Shown in pieces: positions 34,004 through 40,458 of a DNA stretch of 40,458 bases. Source of the stretch: Paractinoplanes tereljensis (GTDB lineage Bacteria > Actinomycetota > Actinomycetes > Mycobacteriales > Micromonosporaceae); assembly GCF_016862435.1 (NCBI RefSeq), contig NZ_BOMY01000026.1:1-40458 (forward strand), read 5' to 3'. The translations under genes and the position numbers were made by a program. The first letter of the stretch is position 1. Every line of letters begins with the position of its first letter. The notes under the pieces are model-generated. The model made no database searches. It was not told the DNA's origin and saw nothing but the letters and a program-made list of their open reading frames with translations.

Positions 34004-35140
34004 TCAGGCCGCGTCGCTCGGGTTCTTGGCGCCGGAAGCGGCCGCCTTCAGCGACTTGGTGACTCCGTCGAGCAGCTCTTTCCAGCTGACCTCGAACTTG
34101 TCGACGCCCTCGTCCTCGAGGACCTTCACGACGTCGTTGAAGTCGATGCCCACGGCGGCCAGGTCGCTGAAGACCTTCTTGGCGTCGCCGAACGCGGGGC
34201 TGACGGTGTCGCCACGGGTGTCACCGTGGTCCTCGTACGCGAAGATCACCGACTCCGGCATGGTGTTGACCGTCCCGGGGGCGATCAGCTCCTCGACGTA
34301 GATCGTGTCCTTGAACTCGGGGCTCTTGGTCGAGGTCGACGCCCACAGCGGACGCTGCGGGTGCGCGCCGGCCTTCTCCAGGGCCTTCCACCGGTCGGTG
34401 CCGAAGACCTCGGTGTACGCCTCGTAGGCCAGCTGGGCGTTGGCGATGGCCGCCTTGCCCTTGAGCGCCTTGGCCTCGTCGCTGCCGATCTTGTCGAGCC
34501 GCTTGTCGACCTCGCTGTCCACCCGGGAGACGAAGAACGACGCCACCGAACCGATCTTGGACAGGTCGTGGCCGTTGAGCTTGGCCTGCTCGACACCGGC
34601 CAGGAACGCCTCCATCACCGCGCGGTAGCGCTCCAGCGAGAAGATCAGCGTCACGTTCACGCTGATCCCGGCGGCCAGGGTCGCCGTGATCGCGGGCAGG
34701 CCGGCCAGGGTGGCCGGGATCTTGATGTAGAGGTTTTCCCGGTCGACGAGCCACCAGAGCGTCTTGGCCTCGGCCACGGTGCTCTCGGTCTCGTGCGCCT
34801 TGCGCGGGTCGACCTCGATGGAGACGCGGCCGTCGATGCCCTTGGACGCGTCGTACGCGGGACGCATCACGTCACACGCCGCCCGCACGTCCTTGGCGGT
34901 CATCAGGCGCACGGCCTCCTCGACCGTGACCTTCTGCGCCGCCAGGTCCCGGAGCTGCTCGTCGTAGGCGTCCGCGTCGGACAGCGCCTTCTGGAAGATG
35001 CTCGGGTTGGTGGTCACGCCGACCACGTGCTGGTCAACGCGCAGCTTCTCGAGCGAACCAGTGGTCAGGCGGACACGGGAGAGATCGTCGAGCCATACCG
35101 CCACACCCTGGGCGGAAAGCTCGGCCAGCCTGTCGGTCAT
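34004..35140 (-). CDS. tal: Transaldolase
   Basis: A 378-residue transaldolase of the long actinobacterial type, moving dihydroxyacetone units between sugar phosphates. Motifs are GVTTNPSIFQKAL (about 41-53), the Schiff-base Lys region NLYIKIPAT (about 134-142), ISVNVTLIFSLERY (about 157-170) and SVASFFVSRVDSEVD. Toward the C-terminus are STSTKSPEFKDTIYVEELI and GDTVSPAFGDA. ATG 35140 follows GAGGAG. It begins ten bases after tkt, so the two are co-transcribed. Confidence 0.95.
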   Translation of the reverse strand: MTDRLAELSAQGVAVWLDDLSRVRLTTGSLEKLRVDQHVVGVTTNPSIFQKALSDADAYDEQLRDLAAQKVTVEEAVRLMTAKDVRAACDVMRPAYDASKGIDGRVSIEVDPRKAHETESTVAEAKTLWWLVDRENLYIKIPATLAGLPAITATLAAGISVNVTLIFSLERYRAVMEAFLAGVEQAKLNGHDLSKIGSVASFFVSRVDSEVDKRLDKIGSDEAKALKGKAAIANAQLAYEAYTEVFGTDRWKALEKAGAHPQRPLWASTSTKSPEFKDTIYVEELIAPGTVNTMPESVIFAYEDHGDTRGDTVSPAFGDAKKVFSDLAAVGIDFNDVVKVLEDEGVDKFEVSWKELLDGVTKSLKAAASGAKNPSDAA

Positions 35141-35150
35141 CGCGTACTCC

Positions 35151-37280
35151 TCAGTTTCCGGTCTTGTGACCGGTGATCTCGCCGACCTTGGCCAGGGCGG
35201 CGTTGGCCTTGGCCACCACGTTGTCCGCGGTGAAGCCGAACTGCTCGAAAAGGATCTTGGCGGGTGCGCTGGCGCCGTAGTGCTCGATGCTGACCGGCTC
35301 GCCCGCATCTCCAAGGATGCGGTCCCAGCTCATCCGGATGCCAGCCTCGACGGTGACGCGCGCCTTAACACCACGCGGCAGAACTTCCTGCTGGTACGCG
35401 GTGTCCTGCTCGTAGAACCACTCCTGGCAGGGCATCGACACGACCCGGGTCGGGGTGCCCTCGGCCTCGAGCCGCTCCTGCGCGACGAGGCAGAGCTGCA
35501 CCTCGGAGCCGGTGCCGATGAGGATCACGCTGGGCTGGCCACCGGACGCCTCGGAGAGGATGTAGCCGCCCTTGAGGGTGCCCTCGGCCGCCGCGTACTT
35601 GCTGCGGTCGATCGTCGGGAGGTTCTGCCGGGACAGCGCGAGCGCGGTCGGCCGGTCAGTGTGCTCGATGGCACCGCGCCAGGCCCAGGCGGTCTCGTTG
35701 GCGTCGGCCGGGCGGACCACGTCGAGGCCGACGATCGCGCGCAGGGCGGAGACCGTCTCGATCGGCTGGTGCGTCGGGCCGTCCTCGCCGAGACCGATCG
35801 AGTCGTGCGTCCACACGAAGACGACCGGCAGCTTCATCAGCGCGGACAGCCGGACCGAGCCGCGCATGTAGTCGCTGAACACCAGGAAGGTGCCGCCGTA
35901 CGGGCGGGTGCCGCCGTGCACCGCGATGCCGTTGAGGATCGAGCCCATGCCGTGCTCGCGGATGCCGAAGTGCAGCGTGCGGCCGTACTCGTTGCCCGGG
36001 AACGCCTTGGTGGCGTACTCGGCCGGGATGAAGGAGGGCTCGCCCTTCATCGTGGTGTTGTTGCTCTCGGCCAGGTCGGCCGAGCCGCCCCACAGCTCGG
36101 GCAGCACCGGCGCGAGGGCGTCGAGCACCTTGCCGGACGCGGCGCGGGTGGCGATGCCCTTCTCGTCGGCCGGGAAGACCGGAACGGCGTCGAACCAGTT
36201 GTCCGGCAGGGTGCGCGAGTCGAGCCGGTCGAACAGCTTCTTGCCCTCGGCGTTGCCCTTGGCCCAGGCGTCGAACGCCTTCTGCCACTCGGCGTGCGCC
36301 GCCCGGCCCCGGTCGGAGACCTCACGGGCGTGCGCGAGCACGTCCGCGGCGACCGCGAACGACTCGTTGGGGTCCCAGCCGAGAACCTTCTTGGTCGCGG
36401 CGACCTCGTCAGCACCGAGAGCCGAACCGTGGATCTTGCCGGTGTTCTGCTTGTTCGGTGCCGGCCAGCCGATGATGGTCTTGAGGACGATGAACGTCGG
36501 CTTGTCGGTCACCTTCTGGCCGGCCTGGATCGCCTTCCAGAGGGCTTCGACGTCCTCGTGGTAGTCGCCCTTCGCCGGGTCGCCCTTGCGCCAGTCGACG
36601 TGCTGCACGTTCCAGCCGTAGGCGGCGTAGCGGGCGCCGACGTCCTCGTTCTTGGCGATCCGGGTGTCGTCCTCGATGGAGATCTCGTTGTCGTCGTAGA
36701 TCACCGTGAGGTTGCCGAGTTTCTGCACCGCGGCGATGGCGCTCGACTCGTGGCTGACGCCCTCTTCGATGTCGCCGTCCGAGCACAGCGCGTAGACGTT
36801 GTGGTCGAACGGAGAGTCACCGGCGTCGGTGCTCGGGTCGAACAGTCCACGCTCGCGGCGGGCGGCCATGGCCATCCCGACCGCGTTGCCGATGCCCTGC
36901 CCGAGCGGGCCGGTGGTGATCTCGACGCCGGGGGTGTGCCCGTACTCCGGGTGACCCGGGGTCAGCGAGTCCCACTGGCGCAGCGACTTCAGGTCGTCCA
37001 GCGCCAGGCCGTAGCCGGAGAGGTAGAGCTGAATGTAGAGGGTGAGGCTGGAGTGCCCACAGGAGAGCACGAAGCGGTCGCGCCCGGCCCAGTGCGGGTC
37101 GGTCGGGTCGTGCCGCATGACCCGGTTGAACAGCAGGTAAGCGGCCGGGGCAAGGCTCATCGCGGTGCCGGGGTGGCCGTTGCCGGACTTCTCGACGGCG
37201 TCCATGGCCAGCACCCGGACGGTGTCCACCGCTTTGCGGTCGAGGTCGGACCAATTGAGAGCAGGATCTGTCGCAGCCAC
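35151..37280 (-). CDS. tkt: Transketolase
   Basis: A 709-residue thiamine diphosphate enzyme of the non-oxidative pentose phosphate pathway. It has KSGNGHPGTAMSLAP (about 31-45), TTGPLGQGIGNAVGMA (about 122) and the ThDP motif CSDGDIEEGVSHE, then YDDNEISIE (about 166-200). The pyrimidine domain has GIREHGMGSILNGIA and the C-terminal domain IGTGSEVQL. GTG 37280 follows GAGGAG at ten bases and gives the normal N-terminus. It is the first gene of the tkt-tal unit, divergent from ctaB. Confidence 0.96.
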   Translation of the reverse strand: MAATDPALNWSDLDRKAVDTVRVLAMDAVEKSGNGHPGTAMSLAPAAYLLFNRVMRHDPTDPHWAGRDRFVLSCGHSSLTLYIQLYLSGYGLALDDLKSLRQWDSLTPGHPEYGHTPGVEITTGPLGQGIGNAVGMAMAARRERGLFDPSTDAGDSPFDHNVYALCSDGDIEEGVSHESSAIAAVQKLGNLTVIYDDNEISIEDDTRIAKNEDVGARYAAYGWNVQHVDWRKGDPAKGDYHEDVEALWKAIQAGQKVTDKPTFIVLKTIIGWPAPNKQNTGKIHGSALGADEVAATKKVLGWDPNESFAVAADVLAHAREVSDRGRAAHAEWQKAFDAWAKGNAEGKKLFDRLDSRTLPDNWFDAVPVFPADEKGIATRAASGKVLDALAPVLPELWGGSADLAESNNTTMKGEPSFIPAEYATKAFPGNEYGRTLHFGIREHGMGSILNGIAVHGGTRPYGGTFLVFSDYMRGSVRLSALMKLPVVFVWTHDSIGLGEDGPTHQPIETVSALRAIVGLDVVRPADANETAWAWRGAIEHTDRPTALALSRQNLPTIDRSKYAAAEGTLKGGYILSEASGGQPSVILIGTGSEVQLCLVAQERLEAEGTPTRVVSMPCQEWFYEQDTAYQQEVLPRGVKARVTVEAGIRMSWDRILGDAGEPVSIEHYGASAPAKILFEQFGFTADNVVAKANAALAKVGEITGHKTGN

Positions 37281-37327
37281 GTCGGTTGTGCTCCTCGGGG
37301 CATGAATTAGGAACCCTTTTGAGGTTG

Positions 37328-37333
37328 ACCCTA
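37328..37333 (-). promoter_or_regulatory. Candidate -10 box for tkt
   Basis: TAGGGT within GGATAGGGTC on the minus strand, 47 bases upstream of the GTG. The -35 is not convincing. The 253-bp divergent gap also has TAGGCT (37454-37459) on the plus strand, eight bases before an in-frame GTG at 37468, which may be the ctaB promoter. Confidence 0.4.
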
Positions 37334-37533
37334 TCCACTTGCCGTAAACCTGCGCCGGGGGAACGCCTCAGGCCCATACGCTGAGAGCGGACATGCCACG
37401 TGTGACGCCTTGCACCGGCGCTGGGTCGCCGGAGCTGCACATTCGGCTGAGCGTAGGCTGTCCCAGCGTGCCGCCGGCTGGCGCCGGCAATGGTCGTGAG
37501 TTGGCTAGTGCCGATGCCGGAAGGTGGCAGTCC

Positions 37534-38475
37534 GTGAGCATGATCACCGAGCGTCCCATCACCTCACGGGCGCCCGGCGTCAAGGAGCGCGGTGAAACTC
37601 GCCGCGATCGCGCGGCCGTTTTCCGCGCCTACCTCGCGCTGACCAAGCCACAGATCGTCGAACTGCTCCTGGTGACCACTGTGCCGGCCCTGATGCTGGC
37701 CGCCGGTGGCTGGCCCGACCTGGGCACTCTCGCGATCGTCCTGATCGGTGGGGCCCTCGCGGGCGGTGCGGCCAGCGCGCTGAACTGCTACATCGACCGC
37801 GATATCGACGAGCTGATGCGGCGCACCAAGCGGCGCCCGCTGCCCGCACACAGCGTCACTCCGCGGGCCGTGCTGATCTTCGGACTCTCGCTCGCGGTGA
37901 TCTCCGTCGCGCTGATGGCGGTCTTCACCAACTGGCTCGCCACCGCCCTGACCGCGGGCGCCATCTTCTACTACGACGTGGTCTACACGCTCTGGTTGAA
38001 GCGGCGCACGCCGGCCAACACGTTCTGGGGTGGCGTCTGCGGAGCGGCCCCGGTGATCATCGGCTGGGCCGCGGTGACCGGCTCGGTGGCCCCGCTCGGA
38101 TGGGCGCTTTTCGCGGTTGTGTTCTTTTGGCAGATGCCGCACTTCTATGCGCTCGCCATCAAGTACAAGGACGACTACGCCCGCGCCGGCATCCCGATGC
38201 TGCCCGTGGTCCGCTCGGTCGGCCGGGTCAACTTCGAGATCGTGCTCTACACCGTGCTGACCGTGGTCGCGTCGCTCGTCGCCTGGCCGCTCGGCCTCGG
38301 CCCGATCTACGGCATCACCGCGATCGTCACCGGAGCCCTCTTCCTCGGCGAGGCGCTCCTGTTGGTGAACCGCACCCGCAAGGGCGGCCCGATCAAGCCG
38401 ATGCGCCTGTTCCACTGGTCCATCACGTACCTGACGATCCTCTTCATCGCGGTCGCGGTGGATGCGCTCATTTGA
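37534..38475 (+). CDS. ctaB: Heme O synthase (protoheme IX farnesyltransferase)
   Basis: A 313-residue UbiA-family prenyltransferase with about nine membrane helices. It attaches farnesyl to heme B for aa3-type cytochrome oxidase. The first Asp-rich motif is NCYIDRDIDELMRRTKRRPLP, split here as NCYIDRDID and RRTKRRPLP (about 90-110). The second is IKYKDDYARAGIPMLP (about 207-222). ALTKPQIVELLLVTTVPA marks the first helix. GTG 37534 is preceded by GGAAGGTGG (37519-37527). An in-frame GTG at 37468 close behind a TAGGCT box would add 22 residues with no family counterpart. Placement opposite tkt is conserved in Actinobacteria. Confidence 0.95.
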   Translation: MSMITERPITSRAPGVKERGETRRDRAAVFRAYLALTKPQIVELLLVTTVPALMLAAGGWPDLGTLAIVLIGGALAGGAASALNCYIDRDIDELMRRTKRRPLPAHSVTPRAVLIFGLSLAVISVALMAVFTNWLATALTAGAIFYYDVVYTLWLKRRTPANTFWGGVCGAAPVIIGWAAVTGSVAPLGWALFAVVFFWQMPHFYALAIKYKDDYARAGIPMLPVVRSVGRVNFEIVLYTVLTVVASLVAWPLGLGPIYGITAIVTGALFLGEALLLVNRTRKGGPIKPMRLFHWSITYLTILFIAVAVDALI

Positions 38476-38551
38476 GCGAAATGACCGTTTTAAAGGTTAC
38501 GGTTGGTCACCCCATCGATGGAAACCTGTTGATGCGGGCAATTCGGGCGCA

Positions 38552-38567
38552 ATTGGTGCATACCAAT
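38552..38567. repeat. Small dyad in the AT-richer ctaB-downstream gap
   Basis: ATTGGT (38552-38557) and ACCAAT (38562-38567) around GCAT. It lies in a 183-bp gap of unusually low GC for this window, upstream of the 97-residue gene. It could be a regulator site or part of a ctaB terminator; neither is proven. Confidence 0.35.
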
Positions 38568-38623
38568 GAGTCCATCAGGTAAACCTCCTGGTTATTGTCA
38601 TCACAAAATGCAACAGCCGGTGC

Positions 38624-38651
38624 TTGCTTCCACAGGGAACGTGCTTAGGCT
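38624..38651 (+). promoter_or_regulatory. Promoter of the 97-residue protein gene, leaderless
   Basis: TTGCTT (38624-38629) and TAGGCT (38646-38651) with a 16-base spacer. TAGGCT ends seven bases before ATG 38659 and no SD is present, so the mRNA probably starts at the ATG. Confidence 0.55.
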
Positions 38652-38658
38652 GCCCGTC

Positions 38659-38952
38659 ATGGCTCAAGGTTCCGATACGACACTGACTGCGGGGATCAAA
38701 TCCTTCGCCGCCGGCCACGGCGGCGCGAAGGCGGTCATCGAGTACGTCGGCAAGCGTGGTGCCCGCATCGTCCTCGTCGGCCAGGACGGCGAGTGGTCCG
38801 ACCAGTTCGCCGATGGCACCGACGTCGCCCGCCAGGCGTGTGAGAACGCCGGCGTAGAGATTGAGAACGAGTGGGAGCGCGAGCTCTTGGAGCAGATGCG
38901 CCCCAGCAACGACCTGTGGCGCTCGATGTCGCGCCGGAGCATGGCCCGCTGA
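38659..38952 (+). CDS. Small conserved-looking protein of unknown function (97 aa)
   Basis: A compact, soluble, acidic protein. It has an N-terminal helix region (TTLTAGIKSFAAGHGGAKAVIEYV), a beta-like GARIVLVGQDGEW (about 34-46), and a charged helical C-terminus with NEWERELLEQM then SMSRRSMAR. I recognise no domain. Codon use is normal, so I take it as real. The next gene starts two bases after its stop, suggesting co-expression with the ATP-grasp enzyme. The start is fixed by the leaderless promoter pattern. Confidence 0.7.
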   Translation: MAQGSDTTLTAGIKSFAAGHGGAKAVIEYVGKRGARIVLVGQDGEWSDQFADGTDVARQACENAGVEIENEWERELLEQMRPSNDLWRSMSRRSMAR

Positions 38953-38954
38953 TC

Positions 38955-39860
38955 TTGTCCCCGTCCACTTCAACCCAGGCGACCCGGGAGTCCTCCCGGG
39001 TCGCTCTCGTTACCTGCAGCCTCTTTCCGTCCCTCTGGGACGATGACCACCCGCTGCGGGATGCCCTGCTGGCCACCGGCATACCGGTGGACGTGGTCCG
39101 CTGGGACGACCCCACCGCCGACTGGTCCTCCTATGCGTCAGTGGTGCTGCGTTCCCCTTGGGACTACGTCGCCCGCCGCGACGAGTTCGTCGCCTGGGCC
39201 CACTCGGTGCCGGGTCTGCTGAACCCGGCCGACGTCGTCGAGTGGAACACCGACAAGCGCTACATGCGGGAGCTGGCCGAGGCCGGCGCCCCGATCACCC
39301 CCACGACCTATGTGTCTCCCGGTGAGACCTGGCAGCCACCGTCCGACGGCGAGTGGGTGGTCAAGCCGACCGTCAGCGCCGGAAGCCAGGACACCGGCCG
39401 CTACGCGCTGCCGTCCCAGCTGGACCTGGCCGAGGCGCATGTGGCCAGACTGACGTCGCTGGGCCGCACCGCGATGATCCAGCCGTACCTCTCCGCCGTG
39501 GACACCGCCGGCGAGACCGCGTTGCTCTACTTCGCCGACGCCTCCGGCCGGCTCACCTTCAGCCACGCGGCCCGCAAGGGCCCCATGCTCACCGGCCCCG
39601 ACGAGGGCAAGATCAACCCCGGCAGCGAGAACATCACCGCGCGCATCGCGTCCCCGTCCGAGCTGGCGACCGCCGACAAGGTCCTGGCCGCGATCCCCGA
39701 ACGCTTCCAAAACCTGCTGTACGCCCGGGTGGACGTGATCCCCGGCCCCGACGGCCTCCCGCTGCTGCTGGAGCTGGAGCTCACCGAGCCCTCACTCTTC
39801 CTGCGCACGGCCCCGGCCGCGGCCACCCGCCTGGCCCAGGCGATCCGCACCCGCCTTTAA
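38955..39860 (+). CDS. ATP-grasp domain protein (RimK/DcsG-like ligase)
   Basis: A 301-residue ATP-grasp protein related to the RimK/glutathione synthetase and DcsG-like group. Features are LVTCSLFPSLWDDD, then LRSPWDYVARRDEFVAWA (about 59-76), EWNTDKRYMRELAEAGAPITPT (about 96-117, shown here in parts), the ATP-binding VVKPTVSAGSQDTGRY and MIQPYLSAVD. The Mg-binding end is YARVDVIPG then LLELELTEPSLFL. It should form an amide or peptide bond through an acyl phosphate; the substrate is unknown. The only start that does not run deep into the previous gene is TTG 38955, two bases after that gene's stop, so translation is probably coupled. Confidence 0.85.
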   Translation: MSPSTSTQATRESSRVALVTCSLFPSLWDDDHPLRDALLATGIPVDVVRWDDPTADWSSYASVVLRSPWDYVARRDEFVAWAHSVPGLLNPADVVEWNTDKRYMRELAEAGAPITPTTYVSPGETWQPPSDGEWVVKPTVSAGSQDTGRYALPSQLDLAEAHVARLTSLGRTAMIQPYLSAVDTAGETALLYFADASGRLTFSHAARKGPMLTGPDEGKINPGSENITARIASPSELATADKVLAAIPERFQNLLYARVDVIPGPDGLPLLLELELTEPSLFLRTAPAAATRLAQAIRTRL

Positions 39861-39899
39861 ATCCGAGGGGTACGGGCATCCCCGTCCCCGCCGATTCCA

Positions 39900-39924
39900 C
39901 CCGGTCCCGCCGAGCAGCGCGACC
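39900..39924. repeat. 25-bp dispersed repeat, copy 2 (after the ATP-grasp gene)
   Basis: Identical to 26333-26357. It begins 40 bases after the ATP-grasp stop, almost the same offset as copy 1 from whiA. A related tacgggNat stretch lies just upstream of both copies (about 26324 and 39871). Confidence 0.85.
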
Positions 39925-39929
39925 CAGCC

Positions 39930-39962
39930 ACGGCCAGAGGCCGTAGCGCGCCGCTCGCGCTA
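39930..39962 (+). terminator. Tandem hairpins after the ATP-grasp gene
   Basis: ACGGCC-AGA-GGCCGT (39930-39944) is followed directly by AGCGCG/CGCGCT (39945-39950/39956-39961) around ccgct. There is no T-run. This may be the terminator of the small-protein/ATP-grasp operon. Confidence 0.5.
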
Positions 39963-39974
39963 TGCGGTGGGCAG

Positions 39975-39983
39975 TTATCCACA
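39975..39983 (+). other. DnaA-box-like nonamer TTATCCACA
   Basis: A perfect TTATCCACA followed by an A/T-rich tract (AAATTTTTCTC). It is a single site only, with no cluster and no replication genes nearby, so it is not an origin. Confidence 0.4.
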
Positions 39984-40038
39984 GGCTCAAATTTTTCTCT
40001 TCGTTGATCGCTGCGGGGCGCCAGGCTGTGTGCAGTTC

Positions 40039-40066
40039 GTCAGCGGGTGGCCGGCCGCCCGCTGAC
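40039..40066. repeat. 28-bp near-perfect palindrome
   Basis: GTCAGCGGGTGGCC (40039-40052) against GGCCGCCCGCTGAC (40053-40066), with one mismatch and no loop. Position in a non-coding gap is compatible with a terminator or protein-binding dyad. Confidence 0.6.
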
Positions 40067-40326
40067 GCGACGAGTGCCATGGCCACTGCCCGATGTCCGC
40101 AGCAGCGCCCGCCGCCGTAGCGCGCGGCCGGTCGGCGCAGAAAGGAATGAGGCCTTACGACAGCCTCGGAATAGTGCGTGGCGGTCGCCTCTGTCTCCAA
40201 GGCGGCCGCGTCCTCGACCGGCCCGGCATCCGGGAGTCCGTTCGTCGCTCTGACCAAGCGGCGTCCGGTCCGTCTGCCTCCCGGCAACGCCATGCGCCGG
40301 GCCGGTTGGGGGCTCCACTTGCCCAT

Positions 40327-40348
40327 TAGACGTATACGACTATAGGCT
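40327..40348 (+). promoter_or_regulatory. PadR gene promoter with operator palindrome
   Basis: TAG-A-CGTATACG-A-CTA (40327-40342) is a dyad broken only at the paired A positions. It directly abuts the -10 TAGGCT (40343-40348), which ends seven bases before ATG 40356. An autoregulatory operator covering the core promoter is likely, as PadR proteins commonly bind such sites at their own genes. Confidence 0.55.
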
Positions 40349-40355
40349 CCGCGTC

Positions 40356-40458
40356 ATGCCATTGGATGCGACGCGGAACGGGCTCGTGCTGCCGATGCTG
40401 GGACTGCTTGTCGAGTCGCCGGCGCACGCCTACGACGTGGCGGGGCGGCTCGCGAGCC
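40356..40458 (+). CDS. PadR-family transcriptional regulator, 3' truncated by window end
   Basis: The first 34 codons are present: MPLDATRNGLVLPMLGLLVE, then SPAHAYDVAGRLAS. The pattern of a short N-terminus, VLPMLGLLxExPxHAYD and a following helix is the start of a PadR winged helix. PadR proteins are usually repressors of neighbouring efflux or detoxification genes, which lie outside the window. The ATG is placed by the leaderless -10 box. Confidence 0.8.
   Translation, partial: MPLDATRNGLVLPMLGLLVESPAHAYDVAGRLAS

Larger units (their letters stand above)
39861..40355 (+). other. 495-bp intergenic region before the PadR gene
   Basis: No convincing gene. It contains copy 2 of the 25-bp repeat (39900-39924), tandem hairpins (39930-39962), a DnaA-box-like nonamer beside an A/T tract (39975-39998), a 28-bp near-perfect palindrome (40039-40066) and, at the end, the PadR promoter/operator. 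Open frames on both strands have poor codon use and no RBS. Confidence 0.6.

Noticed and set aside
34998..37310. 770-codon plus-strand frame opposite tkt
   Set aside because: Antisense shadow of transketolase with no plausible domain.
37468..37533. Leaderless GTG 37468 as the ctaB start
   Set aside because: TAGGCT is eight bases upstream and in frame, but the added 22 residues have no family counterpart and GTG 37534 has a strong SD; kept only as an alternative.
39975..39983. Replication origin
   Set aside because: A single DnaA-like nonamer without a cluster, dnaA or dnaN is not enough.
39781..40326. Minus-strand 181-codon frame between the ATP-grasp and PadR genes
   Set aside because: Overlaps the end of the ATP-grasp gene, poor codon use, no RBS, and covers several dyads.

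Overview
The window is about 40 kb of very GC-rich DNA with a strong preference for G or C at third codon positions. It carries several actinobacterial hallmarks: WhiA, RbpA, OpcA, a DUF397 protein, paired SigE-family sigma factors, and mycothiol-type DinB and tandem-GNAT proteins. The right two thirds follow an order conserved across Actinobacteria (uvrA, uvrC-rapZ-yvcK-whiA, gap-pgk-tpiA-secG, then pgl-opcA-zwf-tal-tkt facing ctaB), as known from Streptomyces and Mycobacterium. A filamentous actinomycete of the Micromonosporaceae (Actinoplanes-like) is my best guess; the family is an inference.

Layout. 1-1410: a tandem-GNAT acetyltransferase with three kinds of in-frame tandem repeat. 1571-2748: a TerC-family manganese exporter behind a yybP-ykoY-like leader whose P1 strand can instead pair with the ribosome binding site. 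2877-4739 (minus): TypA/BipA. 4890-5663: a lytic transglycosylase lipoprotein. 5791-6216: a divergent ribosomal protein L11 paralogue, facing a ClpP-like pseudoprotease (6229-6843, minus). 6901-10359: a GntR/FCD regulator facing a minus-strand group: NCS1 permease, hydantoin/Asp-Glu racemase, DUF397 protein and a small Asp/Pro-rich ORF. 10481-12712: two mirror-image sigma/membrane-partner cassettes meeting tail to tail. 12749-14094 (minus): a DinB-type protein and a metallo-beta-lactamase hydrolase. 14261-17120: RsgA and a large membrane protein. 17257-26295: uvrA, a Rieske lipoprotein, uvrC, rapZ, yvcK, whiA. 26788-30590: gap, pgk, tpiA, secG, rbpA. 30594-37280 (minus): pgl, opcA, zwf, tal, tkt. 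37534-38475: ctaB. 38659-39860: a 97-residue protein and an ATP-grasp enzyme. 40356-end: the start of a PadR regulator.

How the genes work together. Lower glycolysis (gap-pgk-tpiA) and the pentose phosphate pathway (zwf-opcA-pgl-tal-tkt) lie tail to tail around secG and rbpA. rapZ-yvcK-whiA are overlapping or closely spaced genes linking cell envelope/carbon control and sporulation. uvrA and uvrC each carry a promoter matching the LexA-independent (PafBC/RecA-NDp) damage promoter of mycobacteria, which also argues that uvrC is leaderless from GTG 21112. A -10 box 6-7 bases before the start codon recurs at six genes.

The least ordinary items are the L11 paralogue without the proline-rich thiopeptide/factor-contact loop, its ClpP-like neighbour lacking catalytic Ser and His, the mirrored sigma cassettes, and a 25-base repeat placed about 40 bases after two unrelated stop codons. 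No insertion sequence, phage gene, tRNA, rRNA or CRISPR array was seen.
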